Position numbers and translations under genes: made by a program
Notes under the pieces: generated by a model
The model's database searches: none
Seen by the model: only the letters and a program-made list of their open reading frames with translations
What the model was told of the DNA's origin: nothing
NCBI RefSeq assembly: GCF_029867415.1
Contig: NC_081186.1
Coordinates: 28,523,915 to 28,587,914, forward strand
Length of the DNA stretch: 64,000 bases
From: Vicia villosa
Taxonomy: Eukaryota > Streptophyta > Magnoliopsida > Fabales > Fabaceae
Reading direction: 5' to 3'
Part shown: positions 1 to 10,300 of the stretch, one piece after another
How the letters are laid out: every line of letters starts with the position of its first letter
How positions within the stretch are numbered: the first letter of the stretch is position 1

Positions 1-620
1 CTTTTGAAAGTTACTGCAGCAACTTTGAATGTGTCTTTAAATTACCAAACTTCTTGGACAAACGTTTCTAAATGCCAACTTGTAATGGTTTCCGTGTCCG
101 TTGAAACTTGGTACCCCAAAGAATGTAGCTTGTATCACAAGTGAATAAGTAGACCATATGAAGTGTCTTGAATTGCTGAAATATAGATCCTCAAGGATGT
201 CTCAGTAGATACACTGCGTCTTATCCAAATGATGAACACAAGTTTAGGAGTAGGCAACTTGCACCATAGTTCACAAAGACAGCTTAGATCACAATTGTAA
301 ATCCTTGAAGTCCTTGTAACATTTGGAAGGAGAGTGTCCCTCGTAGCTAAATGACAGAAATCTATAGTAACCATGAATCAAAATCCTAGCTTCCAACCAT
401 GATAGATGAGGAAATAATTTGAATTAACCTTGAAGGGGGATAAGAGCCTTTAAAGTAATAGCAAAACTCAATCCCTCTAAGATCCTTGATCCCATTGCCA
501 TATGTTTATTCGATGATTGAATGCAAAGTGTTATGTTAATGCCTAATGGAGAGATGTAAATGAAACTCAAAGTTTAAGCCAGTTAGCAATAAATATGTGG
601 GCAAATTTTGGGGTGCAACA
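1..620 (-). mobile_element. Ogre-1 3' LTR, partial (cut by window edge)
   Basis: This is the start of a long terminal repeat read on the minus strand (TGTTGCACCCC at 620 downwards). It is the same sequence as 11073-11692, with one substitution seen by eye in 620 positions (near 516; t here, a in the other copy). It is followed on the high-coordinate side by a polypurine tract, which makes it the 3' LTR of a minus-strand element whose internal region runs to 6764. Given the 4928-bp length of the complete partner LTR, about 4.3 kb of this copy should lie left of the window. Confidence 0.93.
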
Positions 621-632
621 GCTGCCCCTATT
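621..632 (-). promoter_or_regulatory. Polypurine tract of Ogre-1
   Basis: On the minus strand AATAGGGGCAGC directly precedes the LTR start TGTTGCACCCC. This is the plus-strand primer for reverse transcription. The same motif with one change (AATAGGGGCAAC) precedes the Ogre-2 3' LTR at 17972-17983. Confidence 0.85.
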
Positions 633-850
633 CAATCTGCTTGGACCTGAATGTACGAACGACACAAGTTCTAGACATGAGAGGTGAAAGTGGATTGAAT
701 ACCCAAAAGTACCATCAAAATTTGCATTCCGTGGTAAAGCAAAGGTGTTGAATAGTATCAAAGGTGGACCAGACAAGTTGCTAACCTTAGTTAGACTTTG
801 AAAAGATTGCTATCCTTAGATAGACTTGAAAAGGAGAGTGCTAACCGTAG

Positions 851-1187
851 TTAGACTTGAAGAAGAGGCGACACCACCGTAGCGTGACTCCACAAGGAAG
901 AACCATCCTTAGACGACTCCACCAAATTGCTAACCTTAGTTAGACTTTGAAAAGAAGACACAACCGTAGCGTGACTCCACAAGGAGGAACCATCCTTAGA
1001 CGACTCAACCAAATTGCTAACCTTAGTTAGACTTTGAAAAGAAGACACAACCGTAGCGTGACTCCACAAGGAAGAACCATCCTTAGACGACTCAACCAAA
1101 TTGCTAACCTTAGTTAGACTTTGAAAAGAAGACACAACCGTAGCGTGACTCCACAAGGAAGAACCATCCTTGGACGACTCAACCAAA
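851..1187. repeat. 87-bp tandem repeat in Ogre-1 3' untranslated region
   Basis: Units starting TTGCTAACCTTAG recur at 927, 1014, 1101 and 1188, exactly 87 bp apart, with a partial copy before the first. Copies differ at only a few positions. Because 87 is a multiple of three, one minus-strand frame stays open through the array as a 29-residue repeat; there is no other sign that it is translated. Tandem arrays near the 3' LTR are typical of Ogre-type elements. Confidence 0.92.
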
Positions 1188-1204
1188 TTGCTAACCTTAG
1201 TTAG

Positions 1205-1571
1205 ACTTTGAAAAGAGGGTGCTAACCGTAGCTAGACTTTAGAAAAAGAAGGTACTAACCTTAGTTAGACTTTGGAAAAAAGGAGGTGCTAACCTTAGTT
1301 AGACTTTAGAAAAAGGAGGTGCTAACCTTAGTTAGACTTTAGAAAAAGGAGGTGCTAACCTTAGTTGGACTTTAGAAAAAGGAGGTGCTAACCTTAGTTA
1401 GACTTTAGAAAAAGGAGGTTCTAACCTTAGTTAGACTTTAGAAAAAGGAGGTGCTAACCTTAGTTAGACTTTAGAAAAAGGAGGTGCTAACCTTAGTTAG
1501 ACTTTAGAAAAAGGAGGTGCTAACCTTAGTTAGACTTTAGAAAAAGGAGGTGCTAACCTTAGTTAGACTTT
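1205..1571. repeat. 33-bp tandem repeat in Ogre-1 3' untranslated region
   Basis: About ten copies of a 33-bp unit containing GCTAACCTTAGTTAGACTTT follow directly from the 87-bp array and share its core, so the two periodicities are nested derivatives of one sequence. Most units are identical apart from single changes such as TTAGTTGG near 1364 and GGTTCTAAC near 1417. Confidence 0.92.
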
Positions 1572-2073
1572 ATTGAACACGGCAAGTGGAAAACTGACCA
1601 ATGAAACACGATCTTAACGAGGACTAACTTTGCATTCAATCCACCTTGGAGGAAGAGGACAAGACTTCTTCTGGGAATACATTATCTTGTGCCTTTAGAG
1701 CACATACAGACTTGGCTTATGCATTGATGCATGTTTGAATTTTTTCATGGCGTAATGCTCCATGTTCATGGAAGTGCTACGCTTTTTGTAGATGCAATGT
1801 GAATGCGATGATTACTATATGCAAGAGAGGATGAATTATCATCGGAGAGGGCCCTTTTGTTTGAAGAACTCTGTGGGGGTGCCAATAGACATTGGACTTT
1901 GACTTGCAAGATATACTTCAGATTATTGACTTGAAGAATACTTCTGACTTCTCACCATGTGCCACAATTTGGAGAATTTTTAACATGAGGAGATTCCCTC
2001 GACTCACCCTTTTTTTTTTTTGAATAACAAATCCCGATGAGGAACCCTTGTTGGGAGGAATGGAACAAATCCG

Positions 2074-2275
2074 AGGAGAAATAAACTCCTATACTTCGGG
2101 AGAGGATGAATTATCAGGAGAAATAAACTCCTATGCTCGAGGGGACTTTTTTTAGGAGAAATAAACTCCTATGCTTGAGAAAATGGGATCAACTCTCAGG
2201 AGAAATAAACTCCTATGCTTGAGGAATGGAATCAACTCTCAGGAGAAATAAACTCCTATGCTCGGGGAGAGAGTA
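2074..2275. repeat. Five-copy repeat with AGGAG/CTCCT inverted arms
   Basis: AGGAGAAATAAACTCCTAT recurs at about 2074, 2119, 2155, 2200 and 2242, spaced 36-45 bp. Each copy has complementary ends (AGGAG and CTCCT) able to form a small hairpin in the element RNA. Confidence 0.8.
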
Positions 2276-2794
2276 ACTTACTGGGGAAAAGCATTATGAT
2301 CCTTCTCCACTCTATGATGGCCAACTGCACTTTTTAAGTGAATGATGGTTTCTTCAATACAAACCGGAAAGGTCATGCCCCAGGCTACCTGACTTACGAA
2401 GAGGTTTGATTTACAAAGATATTTGCCTCGAAAGGATCCTTACACCACCATTACTTGAGAAAATCTGCCCCAGCATATTCATACATTTGAAATATTCTTT
2501 CTCTTGATCCACGGATCCTTGAAGAGATTTGTCGAATCTCGAGGTAATTGCCCCAGATTGAGTGAGCTTGAGAGATTCCTCGACGTCACTACTTCAGATT
2601 GATTGAAATCAAGAGAGATTCCTCGACTTGATTAACCCTGATTGGTCGAATTTGAGATGTCAAACCTTGATTTTCTTGCCCCAGATAGGCTGAACTCACG
2701 AGAGAGATTCCTCATCGTGACTGCCCCTGATTATGCACATCTTATCAGAACCTCAAGTTTACTTCCCTTGAAGTCAACCAAACCGTGGAAGCAA

Positions 2795-3080
2795 CTTTAG
2801 CATACTCGATGGAGTCTTCAAACTCTTCCTCTCAGGGTACTTAATCAACATGCATCTACTCAATAGAGTATTCGGACTTCTCCCCTCAGGGTAATCAATC
2901 AAAGAAGGTATCAACTGATTTGCTCAATGGAGAATTCAACCCATTCCCCTCAGGGTAACCAATCAAGAATATTATCAAATTGATCAGACTCAACGGAGTG
3001 TTCAGGCACTTGTCCTTTAATAACCAAACAACGAGGGCATCAAACTTCATACGCTCAATGGAGCCTTCAAACAACTTGCT
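2795..3080. repeat. Degenerate ~65-bp repeats in Ogre-1
   Basis: Phrases of the type CTCAATGGAG, TTC, CCCTCAGGGTAA and CAATCAA recur about five times with clear divergence. This is an older tandem block than those at 851-1571. Confidence 0.6.
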
Positions 3081-3329
3081 TTGATAATGATTTCATTTTC
3101 CTCTACGGAGTTCTCAAGTCCTTTTTTACTTTGACATGATCAAGCTCTTCGTGGATTCTCATCATAGAGATTTCCTTGATGTTTAAGCAAATTTTTGTAT
3201 GCAAAAGAATGTTAATTCTAAGAATGATAATTCTAATGCAAAGCCTATGCTAGTCTTGAAGTTTAAAAACTTTTTATGCAATGAGGTGGCCGCCTCTTGT
3301 GAATGAAATGCAAAGCGGGCATACAATAC

Positions 3330-4230
3330 CAACATAGATATGTGTTACGCTTCATTGGGAGTCAGCTAAACGCTACCTCATCGGAGTGCGTTTTTGAAAT
3401 AAACCTTACTTCAATTAGGACTTTTGAGGGTTGTAACTTGGCCAGGTTCACGGTTTTCAAAAACAAAGGATTTTTAGGCTCAAAATTAATTGGTGCCCAC
3501 CCCCTTCGTGATGTTCTCCACTCCTAAGTTCAATTAACTCAACATGAATGCTCATCCCTCACAAGGAATTTTTTGAAATGGTTGAGGAATCAATGAGGCT
3601 CTTCGGACATGGCAGTCGCTCACCTTTTATTCTTTTGATTCATTATCACACGACTTTGTTCTTGCTTTATTTTACCATCCTTTTTTCTTTTTATTGCTAT
3701 ATTCTTTTCTTTCATCATTTTTCTTTTCATTTTTTTTTCTTCTTTTTTTTCTTTTTTTCTTTGAACAAGTCGTGTGACCTCTCATTGTCTTTAATCCGCT
3801 GGAAGTGATTGCGACTGCCTCATTCCATGATTGATGAAGGATCACCATTGTGGTATCGTCATCTTTTGTCCTCTTGGTAGGTGAAGGATAACCATCACAG
3901 TTCTTACTTTCCTCAACCTTTTGAAAGATAACCATTATTGTATCCTTAGATGCAGATTATTTGTGAGTTTTGAACACTTGATCAAGTTAAATGAACACTA
4001 CCCTGCCCCAGGGTTAAAATTAAAGGTTTTTTTTTCTGAATAGAAAAGAAACTCCTACTTCAAGGCTCAAAGGGGTTGACGAGGGTCTATCTCCCTTATA
4101 TCTCCGGTGTTTGGGGATTTGAAGCAATGCCTGTACATCATCAGTAGGGTTTTATTCAAAAACACACAATTAGGGATTTTGCATTTTTTTTATCATCATC
4201 ATTCTCCCTCCGCTCGTTGCCTAAGCGAGA
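3330..4230 (-). other. Non-coding core shared by Ogre-1 and Ogre-2
   Basis: Two stretches are recognisably homologous to Ogre-2. The block around 3400-3530 (AGGTTCACGGTTTT, AGGCTCAAAATT, then a CTAAG junction) matches 20030-20162. The block around 3990-4230 (ACCCTGCCCC, AAGAAACTCCTACTTC, GCCTGTACATCATCA) matches 23840-24060. No open frame spans it. A long T-rich run at 3655-3770 is homopurine-like in element orientation. The stretch is probably retained untranslated or ancestral intron sequence. Confidence 0.7.
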
Positions 4231-4704
4231 GATTAATAAAGTTGGTATCGTAATGCCAAAAACTTTTTTTTTTTGAGTGAAAACGAATGGATTACTTCAA
4301 GACAAACATAAACAATGCATTATGATTTTCATTCAGAAATTAACAAATTTTTACATGCTAGAAATGCTTAAACAAACAATGAAACGTTACAAATGAGAGT
4401 GCAATAAAGAACTAAATGAATACCCTTGTTGAGGAGACTTGACTCCGTCTGGACTTATTGCTCTTGAATGCTTTTTTCAGTTTTGATACCCCATTGAGAC
4501 TTCAACTTGTGCATAAGACCTCTTGGAGTGGATTGTGGTTATTCCGAAATCAACGAGGACTTGAATTCTGCCTTTGAATGTCCTACCACCTTCAGTTGAA
4601 TGGCTAGGTGCCCCAGCATGGTAGCCACTTAGCATTATCATATGTTCCTTCCACACACTTTAGATTACTTCCCAGAAGAATATTCCAACAAAGGCGTACA
4701 AGAG

Positions 4705-5240
4705 TGGTGCATTTTTGCCTTACTTTAGGGATTCGAGCAATGCAAATGTTGCAATACTCAAGATAGACAAGGTCTTGCTTATCCCTCGGTCGGGAGCCCC
4801 AAATATAGATGCTAGAATAGTAATCACCATTATAAATGGAAGAAGATAGTATGATCATCACACTCAGGAGAGCTACGTGTGGTAAGGAAAGCCCAAAACA
4901 CCAACTGGAATACCAACAATCAAGGATATAACTGAGTACAAGGCATTGAAATTACATCACTTCGTTTCCCATATTGTTTCTGTCTCATATTCTTTCTTTC
5001 TCTGTCGACGGTCAAATGTCACTGAGAAGAAAATTTCGGGAAGAGATGACTCATGATATGAAGCCAAAGCTTGAGAATGAGAAATGTCTTCGTAGAACCC
5101 TCTTGATTATCACATGGAAAAAAATTCTGACGAAGTTGCACAAGAATTTGTAGTGCTTTAAGGGATTCGAGCATGCGAATGGTGCAATGCTCAAGATAGA
5201 CAATGTCTTGCTTATCCCTCAATCGGGAGCCCCAAGTAAC
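4705..5240 (-). repeat. Duplicated segment inside Ogre-1
   Basis: About 80 bp around 4725-4800 (GGGATTCGAGCA, CAAGATAGACAA, CTTGCTTATCCCTC, GGGAGCCCCAA) recurs at about 5160-5238 with roughly ten differences. Both copies fall in short minus-strand frames without recognisable domains. Confidence 0.75.
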
Positions 5241-5521
5241 TTCCACATATGTACAAGAGATGATTATCACTTTAGCTTCAATATCCAAACCATTCGGAGT
5301 GAGAGTAAATGATCCTTGCAGTTTTTTTTTTGATATCAGGCACTAGGTACAAACACGTAATGTCTAACTCAACGGAGTCACGACCTTTTATGATTTTCAA
5401 CCTTTTCTCCAAGAGGTGGAACCTTTTTTCATTTCAATGATCGAAAACTTGAAGACTTCAATTTCCAAATTATTCTCATGATGGGTTCCCTCCTTAACAG
5501 TAATAGGAATCGCAACAGTAC

Positions 5522-5704
5522 TCAAACATTCTGATTCATAAGAACTTCCCTTGAGGTAAGATTAACATTCACATTTAGCCTCTGAGGAACCTGTCTCAAT
5601 TCTTCTGGTCTAAGAGAGAAACCTTGGGTAGCCTCCATACACTGATTCACGTCAATCCCCATTTCTGTCCTCGTCTTATTCAAAACCTCACGGAGTTGTT
5701 CCAT
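5522..5704 (-). pseudogene. Ogre Gag N-terminus remnant
   Basis: A 60-codon minus-strand frame starts MEQLREVLNKTRTEMG and continues through QCMEATQGF and RPEELRQ. It resembles the start of Ogre/Tat Gag proteins, which open with a charged, helix-prone segment of the MEQ..RxEM..FMEAIQ..ARGQEELR type. The frame stops after about 60 residues, so the Gag core, zinc knuckle and everything downstream are gone. It sits about 1 kb downstream of the primer binding site, the expected place for gag. The match rests on recalled family pattern rather than a search. Confidence 0.55.
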
Positions 5705-5869
5705 TATTAACTTTCAAGCACATAGCGGTGAGAAGTCATTTTGTTGTTGAAGTTAGCATTTGAGTAGAAAGGGCCCTCATAAGCTTCTGAGAGAACTATG
5801 AAATGCATGATAGTATGAATGCATGTTTCATTTCTAAGGGATCCTAAAGTCTTTTTATCAACTTTTGTT

Positions 5870-6030
5870 TCTCTTTTATTCTTTTTTTTTGCATATAGTA
5901 TCTTTTCTTTTTTTTTTCTTTTCCATCTTTTCTGTTTTTTCTACTTTTTTTTTTTTGCATATAATATCTTTTCTTTTTCTCTTTTCCATCTTTTCTACTT
6001 TTTTTTTATTTCCTCTTTTTTTTGGAAATA
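5870..6030. repeat. Pyrimidine-rich tract (purine-rich in element sense)
   Basis: About 160 bp is almost only T and C, with a duplicated block (TTCCATCTTTTCTACTTTTT twice; TTTGCATATA twice). In the element's RNA it would be a long purine run. It lies in the gag-side leader of Ogre-1. Confidence 0.75.
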
Positions 6031-6743
6031 GACTTTAGAATCCCCCACAAATGAAGTGGATAAAGTAATGATGTTATGCAATGCAAAAGCATGGGATCAA
6101 GTTCCATATAATCTTAGTAACCACTGCACAATCCTCTGAATAACTGATGTAAAGCCTCGGTAGGTCAAATGTCATGAGATCAAAGGTCCGACACCTTTTT
6201 TGAATACCAGGAGAACTAATAGTCACCAACAAAATAGAATAGTCACCAACGGTACCTGTCATGTATATCCCTCCCCACTCACAGGTGAATCTAGGTCAGG
6301 GTAGGTCAAAAGGTCTCCAGTGTTAACAATTCTCCTGAAACACCATCATTGTTGCAAATACATGCCAACAATGGTATCCCATTTGAATCTCAACTGGTCG
6401 TGGGTCTCATGATCGCAATCAACAGAACCTGACATTCTGTTGGCGTCATGACTATCCACTCTATCCTAGGTATCCTATGTGTCAACTCTGGCCTGGGTAT
6501 TGGGCCTTTTACCTCATAGAACATCCCACCCAACCTGCAAAACAAAGCAGAAAAATATGTGGTCCCCACGGGGACCCATAATATAGTCCAGATGCATGAT
6601 ATGCAAGCGGAAAATAAACATAATGTGCAAGCATATATACAACATGTAAACATATAAGCAAACAAACAAAAAAACACCCAATAAACAAACAAACAAAGGC
6701 TAGGATCGACTCGCTAAGAACGGACCAGCACAGGTCTAGCAAC

Positions 6744-6762
6744 GTCCCCAGCAGAGTCGCCT
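6744..6762 (-). promoter_or_regulatory. Primer binding site of Ogre-1 (tRNA-Arg type)
   Basis: On minus the sequence reads AGGCGACTCTGCTGGGGAC, just inside the 5' LTR end at 6765. It matches the Ogre-2 site (26005-26023) except for its first base, where A replaces the T that would pair with the tRNA 3' terminal A. Ogre elements are known to prime from tRNA-Arg. Confidence 0.8.
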
Positions 6763-7439
6763 GCTGTCGCTACCGCGAAAAATGGATCAGAGTCGCCACT
6801 AATATATTTATCCCATAAGGGAAAGGAATATCAGAAACCTAACTCGGAATAAGAACAAGGTCTTTCGACCAGAGAATAGGGCACGGGAGTCGGTTACGCA
6901 AGGGGAAGGTGTTAGCACCCCTCACGCCCATCGTACTCGATGGTATCCACCTATGTTTGTTTTTATCTAAAGGGTGTCTAATGTCTAAAACTAAATGCAA
7001 ATGAATGAAAAAGAAACACGGGGAAAAGAAGGAATTATTTACAAGTGTGTTCGCTTAGGCCCCGCGACCCAATGCCTACGTATCCCTTAAAAGGAATCAG
7101 AGCGACCGTAGTTCGGCTCTATAGTTTCCATTTGTTTTGTGTTTTTTAGTTGAACAGCGGTTAAGGTCACAATCCACGATGCTCGACCTTTGGAGACTTA
7201 TACGCCTACTTTTGGAAAGGACTTCACTTGTTCTTAAGCGCCTAACAAGGCAAAAGAGTGAACTTGGGTTTGTGTTTTTTATGTAACTACATGATGAACA
7301 AAACCCAATACAAGGTTTCGCACCACTTCGTCACTTTGTTTTAATTCGAGCCTTTATTAAGTCTTTTAAATGTTTTTGGTTGAGTATTTTTTAAAGGAAT
7401 TTACTTTGCGATTTGAATCACATAAAATGTATAATGATC

Positions 7440-7705
7440 GAGAAGCAGATTAGGGAATGAATCCCACTCACTTCTATCCCATTATATAATGTTCAAGAAA
7501 CAGATTAGGGAATGAATCCCACTCATTTCTATCCCATTAACTAATGTTTGAGAAACAGATTAGGGAATGAATCCCACTCATTTCTCTCCCATTAAGTAGT
7601 GACCGAGAAACAGATTAGGGAATGAATCCCACTCATTTCTGTGCCACTAAGTGATTGAGAAACAGATTAGGGAATGAATCCCACTCATTTCTCTATCACT
7701 TTCTT
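7440..7705. repeat. ~55-bp tandem repeat in Ogre-1 LTR
   Basis: CAGATTAGGGAATGAATCCC recurs at 7446, 7501, 7556, 7611 and 7662, so the spacing is 55, 55, 55 and 51 bp. The right part of each unit (CCCATTA plus a short tail) varies. Confidence 0.92.
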
Positions 7706-10290
7706 AATGTGATTCGCATCTTTATTTATTAATGTTTTAAAGTTGAAAAGAAAAAAAGAATGAACAAAAGGGGAACTAACCTATTCTCTAATCTAAGTTA
7801 TTCTAATCTAAGTCTAATGGCCCTAAGGTCAAGGATAACTATCCTAACCTATCTCAATTCCTCTTAACAAAGAAGGAAGAGTCTAAGGGAACATGGCAAA
7901 AGAATGGAGTTACAACTCCAACAAGATGAGAAGAGAGCCCTAGGGCAGTAGCAAACCAAGGAAATAAGTGTCCTAAATCAAACACAAAAGCACCATGGCA
8001 TCACACGAAAATATTCACAAAGAGTTACCAAAGTATCGCATAAATCGTCACTTAACAATTAGCGAACAAACATCCATTAATCAAAACAAAAAGAAAATGA
8101 AAACATGAACAAAGCTTAAAGTCAGTAGCAATTAGTTCATTTATAGGTCCAAGACCTTATACCAATCTATGTTAGTCAATTAACTTGAAACAAACAAAGT
8201 TCTAACAAAACTATACAAAACTAGGTCAAAACTAGTTAATAGAATTCAAATTAGGAGTGAAGTTAGAAAGATGTAATCAAATGCTATGAGTCAGTAGCTA
8301 ATGACCTCTAAAAGGTGTCTAAGCAATCACAAAACAAGTCAAGAAGTTTCATACAAAATTATAGGTCATTTGGACAAGTTACGATACAATCGTTAATCAA
8401 AAGCAAGTTATTTACATGTAAGAAAGAAAAATCGAGTAAAATAAGAAAACATGACTTAAAAAATTCAACTCCAGGTCTTAGGACCTCTAAACATCCCTAA
8501 TTATATGTACAAAAAGAAACTAAGTCAATTGCATAAAGGCAAAGCAAATTATAGGTCAAATTCACATGGTTATCCATTTAGGAACGTACATAAATCGGGT
8601 ATAGAAAATCTAATGAAAACCTAACCAAAACATAGAATTAAACTTTTATTTTTTACACACAATATCATGGATTAGTCTACAGTATTCATACAAAAAATGG
8701 CAATTAAATTCTACTCCTAAGGTATTAAACAAAATTAATTTGCAAAACCGATCAAACTTAAAAACACAATGAACATGTTGAAAGAAAGGATTTATTAAAA
8801 ACAACAAACTAAGTTCTAAAAATCTAACAAAAATATCAAAAATTTCTACACACATTATACTATCTAAAAAATATTTTTATTCATTTTTTATTCAATGGGA
8901 AAAAGATTTATGAAGCAAAAGTTGAAGAGAAACAAGTTCAAATAAAATGTAATTCTGCCTAAGAGCTGGGGGTGAGAAAGTGAAAAGACTTGAACTATAT
9001 CTATCTACACATGGCGCATGGGCTTCAAAATTGGGGTGTGAGAAGCATTTTCGTGACAGGCCCATGATGTGTGTTTTGCTTGATCCAATTTCCATTTTAT
9101 TCAGATTTGATTATTGACATTATTGTAGATTAATCCCTAATCGAAATCAAATAATCGGACTAATAAGAAATTAATCTCTAATCAAACTAAATGAATCAGA
9201 CTTTAGCAAAATAATACACTAATAATCAAAAGGGGCTAGGGTTAAATCATTTGTGACCTTTGACATTCTCCTTCTTTATGCGAACGATAGCGGCGTGCAA
9301 ATTCTCCATCTCCGGCAAGCCTCCGCCCTCTTTGCGACGGCGGCGGTTAATCCCTCTTCCCCAGCAATGCTTCCGTGAACCAACCAACACGTGCCTCTCT
9401 CTCGCCTCTCCAATTTCGTCTCATATCTCATCTCCGATTCGATCTCTCAGATGCGTTTCCCCATCGGTTTCTTCCATATCCGATTCAATCTCCTCTCCCT
9501 CCGATACTCTCGGTTCTCGCATCGTATCACTCTGAATCAAGCTCTCATCGAACAAAGATTGATGATGATGTTGATGAAACGTCGTTGAGTGTTCAAGATT
9601 GAAGATGGTGTTGATTGTATACGAATCTTCAGTTTTGAAGGTGAGTTTTTCTGCTAAATCCATATTATGAATCTTTCTCTTCTCTCTTTTTTCTGTTTCT
9701 TGTTTCTGAATCGGTGAATAACGTTGTTTGCAGAGGATGAGGTGAAGATAATTGATGGTGATTGGAGATTCGTTTCTGGTATTGTGGTTATGGTTGGAGG
9801 ATGAAGAGTGTGAAGATCGCAGAGGGAGTTGAAGATGATTGAAGTTTTGAGAATTGGTGATTGATGAAGGTGAAGGTTGATGAACAAAAAATGGTGGTGA
9901 CTGGTGTGTATGAGGCGTGAAGAAAGTGAAAGATTGAAGGTGATGGTTGTGAATGAAGAATCGGTTCCGAGAGAGAGAAGAAGATTCAAGGTGTGTCCCT
10001 GAGGCGTGGAGGATGATGAGAGGTTATGGTGATTGAATCTGAGAATCAGTGGAGGGAAAGTTTGTTACGGCCTTTTTTTGGTGAGTTTTGAATCGGTTCT
10101 GAAGTTAGTTTTAATTCTGTTATTCTGTTAGATGTGTAATTGAATGTTAGGTTAGTTATGTGGTTGTTAGGATTCTGTTATAAGAATGGTTAGGGTTAGT
10201 TATTTGGAAGTTGGAAATTGGTTAAGGTGGAAAAATGAGTAACAGACTGTTAAGAGTTTTAAGAGTTTGGACAGTTAGTTTTTCTGTGGC

Positions 10291-10300
10291 TTATTTATAA
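10291..10300 (-). promoter_or_regulatory. Candidate TATA box of the Ogre-1 LTR
   Basis: The minus strand reads TTATAAATAAGCC about 1.4 kb into the LTR, at a similar place to the clear TATA box of Ogre-2. Transcription would run leftwards from roughly 10260. Called by motif and position only. Confidence 0.4.

Larger units (their letters stand above)
621..6764 (-). mobile_element. Ogre-1 internal region, non-coding, non-autonomous
   Basis: This is the 6.1 kb between the polypurine tract and the primer binding site of an Ogre/Tat-type Ty3-gypsy element. Autonomous Ogres carry gag, protease, RT/RNase H and integrase over more than 10 kb; here no frame exceeds about 120 codons and none matches protease, RT or integrase. 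In element order it holds a leader (6264-6743), a Gag N-terminus remnant (5704-5522), a duplicated segment (5240-4705), a core shared with Ogre-2 (about 4230-3330), and several tandem repeat blocks towards the 3' LTR. It must have moved with proteins from another element. Confidence 0.85.

Noticed and set aside
851..1186. 111-codon minus-strand frame with a 29-residue repeat
   Set aside because: It exists because the 87-bp repeat is a multiple of three; it lies in retrotransposon 3' untranslated sequence and has no recognisable domain.
5819..6031. Phenylalanine-rich open frame resembling a membrane protein
   Set aside because: It is a T-rich tract read in frame; no start context, no homologous protein and it is inside an LTR element.
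9260..9663. Cluster of serine- and arginine-rich frames suggesting a small host gene
   Set aside because: It lies inside the Ogre-1 5' LTR (U5/leader side), the frames overlap on both strands and codon use is not gene-like.
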